This document shows positions 49,368 to 57,915 of a stretch of DNA of 64,000 nucleotides, in pieces (position 1 is the stretch's first letter; each line of letters starts with the position of its first letter). The stretch lies in the NCBI RefSeq assembly GCF_044772865.1, contig NZ_CP173029.1, positions 1,054,001-1,118,000 of the forward strand, in the 5' to 3' direction. The notes beneath the pieces are model-generated. The model was not told the DNA's origin, ran no database searches, and worked only from the letters and a program-made list of their open reading frames with translations. The position numbers and the translations under genes were made by a program. The DNA comes from Algirhabdus cladophorae (lineage in GTDB: Bacteria; Pseudomonadota; Alphaproteobacteria; Rhodobacterales; Rhodobacteraceae).

Positions 49368-50825
49368 TTATTCAGCGGCGGTCTTCATTTTAAAGCCTTT
49401 GTCCAGCATATCCGCAGGTTCGACCGGGTACTCACCGGAAAAACATGCGTCGCAATAGGCCGGGGCTGAGGGATCACGGCCTTTGGCCTCGCCCACAGCG
49501 CGATAAAGCCCGTCGAGCGAGATAAACTTGAGGCTGTCTACACCAAGATGATCACGCATCTCGTCCTCGGACATGGTTGCTGCTAGCAATTTCTCGCGCT
49601 GGGGCGTGTCCACACCGTAAAAGCAGGGCCAAGCTGTGGGCGGCGAGGCAATGCGGAAATGCACCTCTGCAGCCCCTGCATCCAAAATCATCTCTTTGAT
49701 TTTGCGGCTGGTGGTGCCGCGCACCACGCTGTCATCTACCAAAATCACGCGTTTTCCACGGATCAGGGCGCGGTTGACGTTCAGCTTTAGGCGGACCCCC
49801 ATGTTGCGGATCTGCTCGGTCGGCTCAATGAACGTCCGGCCCATATACTGGTTGCGGATGATGCCCATGGCATAGGGAATGCCACTTTCCAACGAATAGC
49901 CGATGGCCGCAGGGGTGCCGCTGTCAGGCACGGGGCAGACCAAATCGGCCTCAACCGGGTTTTCCTTGGCCAACTCGCGACCAATGTTTTCGCGTGTCTC
50001 ATAGACAGAACGACCGCCAAGGATGCTATCCGGGCGGCTAAAATAGACATGTTCAAAGATGCAAAAGCGAGACTTGGCAGGGCGGAAGGGGAAATGGCTT
50101 TCGACACCCTTTTCGGTGATAACCACCATTTCGCCCGGTTTAATCTCGCGCACAAACTCGGCTCCGACGATGTCTAGCGCACAGGTCTCAGAACTCAGCG
50201 CATAGCCATCGCCCAGCTTGCCCAGAACCAGAGGACGTACACCCAATGGGTCACGCACACCGATCAGTTTGGTGCGGGTCATGGCCACGACGGAAAAAGC
50301 CCCCTCAACACGGCGCAGGGCGTCTTCCATCCGGTCGGGAATATTGCGCTGCATGGAGCGGGCCATAAGGTGGATGATACATTCGCTGTCCGAGGACGAT
50401 TGAAAGATCGAGCCGCGTTCGATCAGTTCTTTGCGCAGGGAGTCGGCATTGGTGATGTTGCCGTTATGGGCAATGGCCGCGCCACCCATAGCAAATTCGC
50501 CAAAGAAGGGCTGTACGTCGCGGATCGCTGTGGCGCCTTTTGTGCCTGCTGTGGAATACCGCACATGGCCGATCCCGATAGGGCCGGGCAGGGTTTCCAT
50601 GACTTTGTGCGACGTAAAGTTATCGCGGACATAGCCAAAACGACGGGCAGAGTTGAAACCTGCATCGCTGTCGTGGACCACGATCCCGCCGGCTTCTTGG
50701 CCGCGGTGTTGCAGGGCGTGCAATCCAAGGGCTACGAAATTAGCAGCGTCTGCGACGCCAACGACACCAAAGATGCCGCATTCCTCTTTTAATTTATCAT
50801 CATCAAAGGGATGGGCAGGCGGCAT
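49368..50825 (-). CDS. purF: Amidophosphoribosyltransferase
   Basis: A 485-residue enzyme catalysing the first step of purine synthesis (PRPP + glutamine to phosphoribosylamine). After a short propeptide the nucleophile is Cys16 (KEECGIFGVVG), with HRGQEAGG for glutamine binding, and in the C-terminal domain PDSGTPAAIGYS and VILVDDSVVRGTTSRKI (PRPP loop). The start at 50825 gives a normal propeptide; the frame is open further upstream but that part resembles nothing. It lies downstream of cvpA in the usual cvpA-purF order. Confidence 0.95.
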   Translation of the reverse strand: MPPAHPFDDDKLKEECGIFGVVGVADAANFVALGLHALQHRGQEAGGIVVHDSDAGFNSARRFGYVRDNFTSHKVMETLPGPIGIGHVRYSTAGTKGATAIRDVQPFFGEFAMGGAAIAHNGNITNADSLRKELIERGSIFQSSSDSECIIHLMARSMQRNIPDRMEDALRRVEGAFSVVAMTRTKLIGVRDPLGVRPLVLGKLGDGYALSSETCALDIVGAEFVREIKPGEMVVITEKGVESHFPFRPAKSRFCIFEHVYFSRPDSILGGRSVYETRENIGRELAKENPVEADLVCPVPDSGTPAAIGYSLESGIPYAMGIIRNQYMGRTFIEPTEQIRNMGVRLKLNVNRALIRGKRVILVDDSVVRGTTSRKIKEMILDAGAAEVHFRIASPPTAWPCFYGVDTPQREKLLAATMSEDEMRDHLGVDSLKFISLDGLYRAVGEAKGRDPSAPAYCDACFSGEYPVEPADMLDKGFKMKTAAE

Positions 50826-50942
50826 AACGTGGGACAACGGGGCAGCTCCGAATCCAATAGTTGCAGTCAGGCCAACGTGTAGAACGTTAACGCCCAACTG
50901 TCACGAAACTATCACAATTGTTTGGGTACAATTGACGCAGGA

Positions 50943-51503
50943 TTACTCGGCTGCGCCACAGCTGCCCACCAATTGCTCGTATTGTGTGGTAATCCAGCTG
51001 AGCGCCTGCTCAGGATCGCGGTTTTCGATGTTGCCAGTCATCTGCCCAAACACTTTGGCAGAGCGCGAATTGTCGACCATTTCGACGTTTTGCGAGGTCA
51101 GGACCACGTCGTAGACAAAGAAAGCCACCGCCACCAACAAAATGCCGCGCAGCACGCCAAAGAGGAATCCGATCCCCTGATCCAGCCCGCCCAAAACCGA
51201 GCGCTGCACAAGGGAAGAGAACAAAGGCGTGAAAATCGACATCACCACCAAAGCAATGGCAAAAACGGCGGCAAAGGCCCCGATAATGCTCAGCTCGCAA
51301 CTGTCACCGATATAGTCGCCCACAACAGGGATCTCGCGCACAAGCGGTTCAAACTGCGGTGCAAAGAGGAACGCCAACACGGCGGCCCCAATCCAGCCCA
51401 CAATGGACAAGGCTTCGCGCACGAAACCGCGCGAATAGGCCAAGAGCGCCGAGACGATGATGACAATCGCCACCACCCCGTCGATAATGGTGAAACCTTC
51501 CAT
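50943..51503 (-). CDS. cvpA: CvpA family membrane protein
   Basis: A 186-residue inner-membrane protein with about four transmembrane helices. IIDGVVAIVIIVSALLAYSRGFVREALSIVGWIGA is its signature N-terminal region. CvpA is needed for colicin V production in E. coli and for bile/envelope stress tolerance elsewhere. The start at 51503 has GGGAG eight bases upstream. The order radA-cvpA-purF on one strand is as in related genomes. Confidence 0.9.
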   Translation of the reverse strand: MEGFTIIDGVVAIVIIVSALLAYSRGFVREALSIVGWIGAAVLAFLFAPQFEPLVREIPVVGDYIGDSCELSIIGAFAAVFAIALVVMSIFTPLFSSLVQRSVLGGLDQGIGFLFGVLRGILLVAVAFFVYDVVLTSQNVEMVDNSRSAKVFGQMTGNIENRDPEQALSWITTQYEQLVGSCGAAE

Positions 51504-51522
51504 GCGCTTGCTCCCTACTACC

Positions 51523-52905
51523 CTAGCTGTCGCGCGCGATTTGCGCACCGCCGAAAACTTCTGCCACGAAACCGGCCAAATCTGGCATCTGTCGCAACTG
51601 TAACCCGTGTGTTGCCGATTTTTTAGATGTGCTCGGCGCAACTGCGCTGGTGAAACCAAGTTTTTGCGCCTCTTTCAACCGATTTTCGGTCTGAGCGGCG
51701 GGTCGCAGCGCACCTGACAGGCTAATCTCGCCAAAAACAACACACTCTGGGGGCACAGCGGCATCTTCTCGGGCCGAAACAAGGGCTGCGGCCACGGCCA
51801 GATCAGCCGCAGGTTCAGACACGCGCAGACCACCTGCCACGTTCAAATAGACATCCAGCCCAGTGAACGGCACACCGCAACGCGATTCCAACACGGCCAA
51901 AATCATGGCCAAACGTCCGCCATCCCAGCCCACAACTGTGCGCCGTGCCTGCGAATGAGGCGAGGGCGAGACCAGCGCCTGAAATTCGCACAGCATCGGC
52001 CGCGAGCCTTCGATACCTGCAAACACCACGGATCCGGGTGAGGGTGTGCCGCGTTCAGACAAAAACAGGGCCGATGGGTTTTTCACTTCGGCCAGACCTT
52101 TGCCGGTCATCTCAAACACGCCGATTTCATCTGCGGGGCCAAAGCGGTTCTTTACGGCACGCAGTATGCGAAACTGGTGGCCGCGCTCGCCTTCAAAATA
52201 AAGGACCGTATCGACCATATGTTCGACCACGCGCGGGCCCGCGATTTGGCCGTCTTTGGTCACATGGCCCACCATAATCGTGGCAATGCCCTTGCGCTTG
52301 GCAAATGTGGTCAGCTCGTGGGCGGCCGCACGGACCTGGCTGACCGACCCCGGGGCGCTTTCGACGTTGTCGGCCCACATGGTTTGAATGGAATCGATGA
52401 TCGCCAGATCGGGTTTTTCCGTGTCCAGCGTTGTTAGAATATCGCGCAGATTTGTCTCGGCCCCGAGCATCACAGGGCTTTCGGTCAGGCCGAGGCGCTG
52501 GGCACGCATTTGCACCTGTGCTGTCGCTTCCTCACCGGAAATATAGATGACTTTGAGGCCGTTACGGGCAAAGCGTGCTGCAGCCTGTAACAGCAGGGTG
52601 GATTTGCCAATGCCCGGATCGCCGCCAACCAACAAGGCACTGGCATCCACCAAACCACCGCCCAAAACACGGTCCAATTCGCCGACACCGGACAGGGTGC
52701 GCGATGGGGCAGGGCCTTGGGTTGCCAGATCAGTCAGATCAACGGCTTTGCCACGCCGATTGCCCAAGGATTTGGAAGACGGGCCCGAAGACAGCGGCTT
52801 TTCCTCGACCAGGGTGTTCCACTCTTTGCAATTTTCGCATTGGCCCGCCCATTTTGAGGTTTGGGCCGCACATTTTGAACAGACGTAGGTGGGTGATTTT
52901 GCCAT
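51523..52905 (-). CDS. radA: DNA repair protein RadA
   Basis: A 460-residue RecA-like ATPase and branch-migration helicase. It shows the N-terminal zinc finger CSKCAAQ...CENC, Walker A GGDPGIGKSTLLLQ, the RadA-specific KNRFGPADEIGVF motif and a Lon-like C-terminal domain (LDVYLNVAGGLRVSEPAADLA). Its own promoter may be in the 36 bases before the start, or it may be transcribed from the PqiA-like gene upstream. Confidence 0.95.
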   Translation of the reverse strand: MAKSPTYVCSKCAAQTSKWAGQCENCKEWNTLVEEKPLSSGPSSKSLGNRRGKAVDLTDLATQGPAPSRTLSGVGELDRVLGGGLVDASALLVGGDPGIGKSTLLLQAAARFARNGLKVIYISGEEATAQVQMRAQRLGLTESPVMLGAETNLRDILTTLDTEKPDLAIIDSIQTMWADNVESAPGSVSQVRAAAHELTTFAKRKGIATIMVGHVTKDGQIAGPRVVEHMVDTVLYFEGERGHQFRILRAVKNRFGPADEIGVFEMTGKGLAEVKNPSALFLSERGTPSPGSVVFAGIEGSRPMLCEFQALVSPSPHSQARRTVVGWDGGRLAMILAVLESRCGVPFTGLDVYLNVAGGLRVSEPAADLAVAAALVSAREDAAVPPECVVFGEISLSGALRPAAQTENRLKEAQKLGFTSAVAPSTSKKSATHGLQLRQMPDLAGFVAEVFGGAQIARDS

Positions 52906-52941
52906 GGGGCTTTACTGCCTTAGATGGCTGGGCAGGGCAAG

Positions 52942-53385
52942 CTACCGCTTGGTGAAAATCGATATGGCAAGGGACGCCACGATGCAGGTGGTGAACAAGT
53001 ACATGCCCCATGCAACCTCGAGCCTGCCGATACCAACACCTTTGGCCACAACGATATAGACGGCGATCAAAAACACGTCGGCCATGGCCAGCTTGCCCAT
53101 TACCCCAAGGATCGGGGTCAGGCGCGGCGACATTAGTCGAAAGTGGATCAGCGCCAGACCGATGGTTTTGAGATAGGGGGCAAACAGGGCAAAAACTGTG
53201 ACAACAAGGGCCAAAAACACATCGCTGCCCCAAAGCGATTGCAGTCCGGAGATCACGCTGATCTCGGATAACTTAAAGAGCGGCAGCAGCCCTGCCTTCA
53301 TCAATGGGGCAAACCAAGCAATGGGAAACAGCACCAACAACGACAGGTTCGCAAGGGCCAAAGGCCAACTGGTTGGGGCACGCAT
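52942..53385 (-). CDS. Paraquat-inducible protein A (PqiA) family membrane protein
   Basis: A 147-residue protein with four transmembrane helices, one PqiA-type module. SEISVISGLQSLWG and KLAMADVFLIAVYIVVAKG are recognisable. PqiA proteins work with MCE (mammalian cell entry) lipid-transport proteins; the mlaF and mlaE genes just upstream, two genes away, agree with this. There is no zinc-ribbon Cys motif as in full-length E. coli PqiA. Function in lipid transport is inferred. Confidence 0.75.
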   Translation of the reverse strand: MRAPTSWPLALANLSLLVLFPIAWFAPLMKAGLLPLFKLSEISVISGLQSLWGSDVFLALVVTVFALFAPYLKTIGLALIHFRLMSPRLTPILGVMGKLAMADVFLIAVYIVVAKGVGIGRLEVAWGMYLFTTCIVASLAISIFTKR

Positions 53386-53393
53386 GTTAGGAA

Positions 53394-54209
53394 TTATTCC
53401 GCAGGGGTAACATTGGCCGCTTCAAAATCATCCTCGCTGCGAAACCCTTTGCGCGGCCGTTTGGGCGCGTCATTGCTGGAAATTTGTACGATGTTTTCGC
53501 GGTTCGAGACAACGTCCAGACCTACCAAAGGCAAAACTTCCCGCAGATCATTTTCCAAGCGGTCCAATTGCGCCTCGACCACGTTTTTATCCAGATCAAT
53601 CTGGGCGATCCATTCTTTGATCTCAGTTGTGGCGCGATGGGCGGCGGTGATCCGGTCTTGGTATTGTTCCAATTCCTGCTTGCGTTGACGCAGGAAGGTA
53701 TGCGCGCGCTCGATCTTTTCGTTGGAATAAATCTGGGCCAATTCACGGGATTCAAAGCTGAGCTTGGCTGCCAGTTCCAACAGACCCGGTTCCAGCGTTT
53801 CCAAGTCTGGGTGATCGCGCAAATAATCCATTCGGTCGCGCATGCTGTCAAATTCGCGGGCCAGTTCAAAGGCGCCAGCGCGGTCTGCGGCATGGGCCAC
53901 TTGGTAGGCGCGCGTCACATCATCCATGGTCATGCTAAAATCGCGATGGGATTGTTCGAGGGCAAAGATCCGCCCGTTGGTGGGCAGGAAAAAACACAGG
54001 CCTACCAAAAACGCGCTGACACCGATTTGCAGGTACATACCGGCGTGTTGGATCATCGAGCCGGCGACTGTGACCGTGATTGTGATCCAATCCAGCACCC
54101 CAAACGCCGCAGCCAAAGTGGTGCCGACAGACGCCAAGGTCAAAACCGTTATCGCGCCCAAAGCGCATAATTGTAGAAAGCGGCGTACTGCCGAAATTGT
54201 AAAACTCAC
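53394..54209 (-). CDS. Membrane-anchored coiled-coil protein of unknown function
   Basis: A 271-residue protein: two hydrophobic segments (about residues 15-40 and 55-75), then a long helical, charged part (residues 90-235) with a likely coiled coil (ERAHTFLRQRKQELEQYQDRI) and a basic end (APKRPRKGFRSEDD). The GTG start has GAGG eight bases upstream. It sits between mlaF and the PqiA-like gene. Relatives may be labelled as DNA repair proteins, but I see no motif supporting that. Membrane anchoring with a cytoplasmic coiled coil is the most one can say. Confidence 0.6.
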   Translation of the reverse strand: MSFTISAVRRFLQLCALGAITVLTLASVGTTLAAAFGVLDWITITVTVAGSMIQHAGMYLQIGVSAFLVGLCFFLPTNGRIFALEQSHRDFSMTMDDVTRAYQVAHAADRAGAFELAREFDSMRDRMDYLRDHPDLETLEPGLLELAAKLSFESRELAQIYSNEKIERAHTFLRQRKQELEQYQDRITAAHRATTEIKEWIAQIDLDKNVVEAQLDRLENDLREVLPLVGLDVVSNRENIVQISSNDAPKRPRKGFRSEDDFEAANVTPAE

Positions 54210-54394
54210 CCTTGGTACCTCACATCCCCAACGACGTTAACCAATCTTTAATGGGAAAGAGCCTAGAGCCCAAAGTATTGAAGCAAAAGGGGAATATATA
54301 GCGATAGTCGTCATTGATACCCCAGATTGTTGACGGTTATGTTGATAATATCCGTCATATTTTGAGATCTGTGCCGAATCATTGCCACAAAAAT

Positions 54395-55141
54395 CTAGCG
54401 CACGGCCTCGATCGGGCCGGTGGCGCGCCCGTTGATAAATTGCTGCACATAGGCGTTGTCGGTGACGTCCATTTGCGCAATTGGACCAGTCCATTGAATG
54501 ACACCTTGGTGCAGCATCGCGACCTTATCTGCGATGGCGCGGACCGAACTCATGTCGTGGGTGATGGTCATTGCTGTGGCCCCCATTTCGACGACGATTT
54601 CGCGGATCAGATCGTTGATCACCCCAGCCATAATCGGATCAAGTCCGGTCGTTGGTTCATCGAAAAAGATGATTTCAGGCTCGGCCGCGATGGCCCGGGC
54701 GAGGCCTACACGTTTTTGCATGCCACCAGACAATTCACCGGGGAATTTATCGGCCACATCTGCCGTGAGGCCCACGCGGCGCAGTTTGTCGATGGCAATG
54801 TCGCGCGCTTCGTCTTTTGGCCGCTTCAACGGGCCGCGCAGCAAACGAAAGGCCACGTTTTGCCAAACCGTAAGACTGTCGAACAAAGCGCCGCCTTGGA
54901 ACAGCATGCCAAACCGCGCCAAGAACGCGTCGCGGTCGACCTCCAGCACGTTTTGCCCGTCCACATGTATTGCACCGCTGTCCGGTTGGATCAGGCCCAG
55001 TACAGACTTTAGCATGACAGATTTCCCAGTGCCTGAGCCGCCGATAATGACCATGCTCTCGCCGCGTGGGATCTCTAGGGTGACGCCTTGCAAAACGGCG
55101 TTGCTGCCAAAGGACTTATGTACAGTGTCGAGTTGGATCAT
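54395..55141 (-). CDS. mlaF: ABC transporter ATP-binding protein MlaF (phospholipid transport)
   Basis: A 248-residue ATPase of the MCE/Mla system that moves phospholipids between membranes. Walker A GGSGTGKSVMLKS, the Q-loop LFQGGALFDSLTVWQN typical of MlaF, signature LSGGMQKRVGLARA, Walker B IIFFDEPTTGLDP, H-loop THDM. It overlaps the mlaE stop by four bases (ATGA); that fixes the start at 55141 rather than further upstream. No mlaD gene is seen next to it. Confidence 0.9.
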   Translation of the reverse strand: MIQLDTVHKSFGSNAVLQGVTLEIPRGESMVIIGGSGTGKSVMLKSVLGLIQPDSGAIHVDGQNVLEVDRDAFLARFGMLFQGGALFDSLTVWQNVAFRLLRGPLKRPKDEARDIAIDKLRRVGLTADVADKFPGELSGGMQKRVGLARAIAAEPEIIFFDEPTTGLDPIMAGVINDLIREIVVEMGATAMTITHDMSSVRAIADKVAMLHQGVIQWTGPIAQMDVTDNAYVQQFINGRATGPIEAVR

Positions 55142-55911
55142 GAGCTGAAAAACACCCCCGTGAGGATGAAATTGGCGGCCAGTATCAAGATCGCTGCAGC
55201 CTCGACCGAGGATTTGGTGGCCGCGCCAACGCCCTGTGCGCCGCGTCCAGATCCCATGCCGTAATAGCATCCCATCAGGGCGGCGATCCCGCCAAACACT
55301 GCGCCCTTGGCCAAAGATGATATGATATCAATGGCTTGCAAGAAGCTGGCAGTGTTTTGCAAATAGGCGGCTTGGTTAAAGCCCAAGGTGCCTGTGGCCA
55401 CCAGATAGCCGCCCATGATGCCGATGATGTCGCCGATGCCAACCAACAAAGGCACCACCAAAATGGCTGCCAAGACGCGCGGTGCCACGAGATATTTCAT
55501 CGGATTGGTCGATAATGTGACAAGTGCGTCGATCTGTTCGGTCACTTTCATAGTGGCAATCTCAGCCGCAATAGAAGAGGTCACGCGCGCTGCAATCATC
55601 AGGCCCACCAATACTGGCCCCAACTCGCGCACCATTCCGATGGCGACGATTTGCGGCACCACAGCTTCGGCATTGAAACGTGCGCCGCCTGCGTAGATCT
55701 GCAAAGCCAAGGCGCCGCCAGTGAACAGCGCCGTCAGCCCCACCACGGGCAGGGAAAAGTAGCCTACAGACATCAGCGCCTGAGCGAATTCTTTGAAGTA
55801 GAAGGGTGGGCGGACCATATGGCTAAAGGTCTGGCCCGTGAAAATGCTAATGCGCCCAAGGGCTGCCAAAACGCCCAGAACGGCGCGTCCGATGGCGGCA
55901 AGAAGGCTCAC
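55138..55911 (-). CDS. mlaE: MlaE-type permease (phospholipid ABC transporter)
   Basis: A 257-residue permease with about five membrane helices. The MlaE hallmark is ELGPVLVGLMIAARVTSSIAAEI, followed by MKVTEQIDALVTLSTNPMKYLVAPRVLA. It sits between alr and mlaF with four-base overlaps on both sides, so all three are translated in a coupled way. With MlaF it should energise lipid shuttling through an MCE protein encoded elsewhere. Confidence 0.92.
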   Translation of the reverse strand: MSLLAAIGRAVLGVLAALGRISIFTGQTFSHMVRPPFYFKEFAQALMSVGYFSLPVVGLTALFTGGALALQIYAGGARFNAEAVVPQIVAIGMVRELGPVLVGLMIAARVTSSIAAEIATMKVTEQIDALVTLSTNPMKYLVAPRVLAAILVVPLLVGIGDIIGIMGGYLVATGTLGFNQAAYLQNTASFLQAIDIISSLAKGAVFGGIAALMGCYYGMGSGRGAQGVGAATKSSVEAAAILILAANFILTGVFFSS

Positions 55912-56948
55912 CCGGCGTAGCGTCGCGTGTAGCGCGCGCCCATGTTGGTCAGGATTTCATATCCGATGGTGCCAGCCGCCGAGGCCAGATGTTCAACCGT
56001 TTGGGCACTGTTGAGAATGTCCAAGGCGCGGGGTGTTTCGTGCAGGTCTGTGATGTCCACAGTGATCAGATCCATCGACACACGGCCCACCACAGGCACC
56101 TTTTGGTCGCCAAAATAAACCGAAATGCCGCTGCCCATGGCGCGGATCAGGCCATCGGCATAGCCGGCAGAAACCGTGGCGATTTTACTGGGCCGTTTGG
56201 CGATCCACGCGTTGCCATATCCCACGGCCTCGCCTTCGACCAAGTCGCGGGTCTGGATCACCGGCAACGACAAATAGGCCACGGGTTTCGCCGCAGAAAA
56301 CGGAGCCCCCCCATATAGGCCCACACCGGGCCGGGTCAGGTCGAAATGGTAGTCTTTGCCCAAAAGGGTGCCACCAGTGGCCGCCAAAGATCTTTTGACA
56401 TCAATCCCTTGGGTCATGTCCTTAAAGTTCTGCAACTGAAAGGCGTTCATTGGGTGATCCGGTTCGTCAGCACAGGCCAGATGCGACATCACAAGAGTGA
56501 TATTCTGGCTGAGGGCCACGTTTGCCACTGCGGCCCATTCGCTGGCCTCCATGCCCAAACGGTTCATGCCTGTGTCCAATTGAATGCCAAAAGGAGCGTT
56601 TGGCAGCGCTTCGATATGGCGGGTCAATTGATCCAAAGAATTGATCATTGGCGTCAGTGTCATATCGCCAATCATGTCTGTGTCGCCTGCCATATGGCCG
56701 GAAAACACATTGATCTCGGGCGTGGGGCCCAAGGCATCGCGCAGGGCGGCCCCTTCTTCGGCCACGGCCACAAAGAACCGTTTGGCGCCAGCTTTGGCCA
56801 AAGCCTTGGCCACGCGTGCCGCGCCCAAGCCATAGCCATCGGCCTTGACCACTGCAGCGGTTTCAGTGCCCTCACCCGAGAGGGCATCCAAGGCGCGCCA
56901 ATTGGCCACCAAGGCATTCAGATCAATCGTAAGCGTAGAAGTCGACAT
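55908..56948 (-). CDS. alr: Alanine racemase
   Basis: A 346-residue PLP enzyme making D-alanine for peptidoglycan. The PLP lysine is Lys35 in AVVKADGYGLGA; the catalytic tyrosine region is TVSAGYADGL; VGRVSMDLITVD is the C-terminal-domain motif. The start at 56948 (MSTSTLTIDL) is normal for the family; the upstream extension of the frame overlaps the oxygenase gene. It leads into mlaE. Confidence 0.94.
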   Translation of the reverse strand: MSTSTLTIDLNALVANWRALDALSGEGTETAAVVKADGYGLGAARVAKALAKAGAKRFFVAVAEEGAALRDALGPTPEINVFSGHMAGDTDMIGDMTLTPMINSLDQLTRHIEALPNAPFGIQLDTGMNRLGMEASEWAAVANVALSQNITLVMSHLACADEPDHPMNAFQLQNFKDMTQGIDVKRSLAATGGTLLGKDYHFDLTRPGVGLYGGAPFSAAKPVAYLSLPVIQTRDLVEGEAVGYGNAWIAKRPSKIATVSAGYADGLIRAMGSGISVYFGDQKVPVVGRVSMDLITVDITDLHETPRALDILNSAQTVEHLASAAGTIGYEILTNMGARYTRRYAG

Positions 56949-56979
56949 GGCATGTGTTTTGACAGGGACAGGGCTGGGG

Positions 56980-57915
56980 TCAAGCCTTTGTTGCGTCTTG
57001 ATGGGCCTCATAGCTGGCTTCCAGCTGGCTGCGCAGAAATGTGCCATAGGTGAGCGGCGCAAATTTCGCAGGCTCGGCTGTCATGGGGACGATTTCGGCA
57101 GTTACGTGAGGGTCAAAGAAAAACGGGCAGGAATACCGCTCGCGACCCGAACGGTTTATGACGCGGTGGGGTGTGGATTTCAGTTTGCCGTTCGACAGGC
57201 GATGCAACATATCCCCCACATTGACCACCAAGCTGCCGTCGATTTTGGGCACGTCAATCCATGCACCCTCGGGCGTTTGCACCTGCAAGCCGCCCACATC
57301 GTCCTGCGCCAGCAAGGTCAAACCGCCGAAATCTGTATGGGGCGCGGATCCATAAAGGTCGTCGGCACTTTGGGCCGGTTGCGGTGGATAATGCAGCAAG
57401 CGAAGCCAAGTGGTGGGCGTGTCGAACATCTGCATGGCGGCTGGATCGGTCATTCCGGCGGCTTCAAAAGCTATGGCCAGTAGGTGCCGTGCAAGCCGGG
57501 TCATCGCGTCGTTATAGCTTTGCAATGCTGTGCGAAACCCTGCCAGATCGGGCCATTGGTTGGGACCAGAGAGGTAGATGGAGGGGTCATGTACGGCATC
57601 CTCGCGCATCATCATAAAGCTGGCCGATTGGTTCGGCTTGGTCACTTTGGCAAGGGTGCTGGTCACATCCGTCGAGGTGTTGATCGGGATATACCCGCGG
57701 TGATTTGCATCAACCGCCACAGCCATTTTCTGCGCCATGGGCAGGGCATGGAAGCGCTTAGAGGCCTCAAAGACCTTAGCAAAAACGGTGCCAGGGATGT
57801 TATGCCCGATGATGTAGCCAAAACCGGATGTGCTGTAGGCATGACTGAAATCAGCTACGACCTGATTGTGCGACATGCGCAGGTCAATGACAGAAACCTC
57901 AGTCTGGTCTGACAC
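56980..57915 (-). CDS. 2-oxoglutarate/Fe(II)-dependent oxygenase, isopenicillin-N-synthase family
   Basis: A 311-residue double-stranded beta-helix enzyme. The iron site is visible: HTDFGGLTLL (His and Asp), then STPHRVINRSGRERYS (distal His, with the Arg-x-Ser that binds the 2-oxoglutarate carboxylate). The N-terminal DIOX_N domain has TSGFGYIIGHNIP. The GTG start directly follows the dnaB stop with no gap. Enzymes of this kind hydroxylate or desaturate small molecules; no partner pathway is nearby. Confidence 0.88.
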   Translation of the reverse strand: MSDQTEVSVIDLRMSHNQVVADFSHAYSTSGFGYIIGHNIPGTVFAKVFEASKRFHALPMAQKMAVAVDANHRGYIPINTSTDVTSTLAKVTKPNQSASFMMMREDAVHDPSIYLSGPNQWPDLAGFRTALQSYNDAMTRLARHLLAIAFEAAGMTDPAAMQMFDTPTTWLRLLHYPPQPAQSADDLYGSAPHTDFGGLTLLAQDDVGGLQVQTPEGAWIDVPKIDGSLVVNVGDMLHRLSNGKLKSTPHRVINRSGRERYSCPFFFDPHVTAEIVPMTAEPAKFAPLTYGTFLRSQLEASYEAHQDATKA

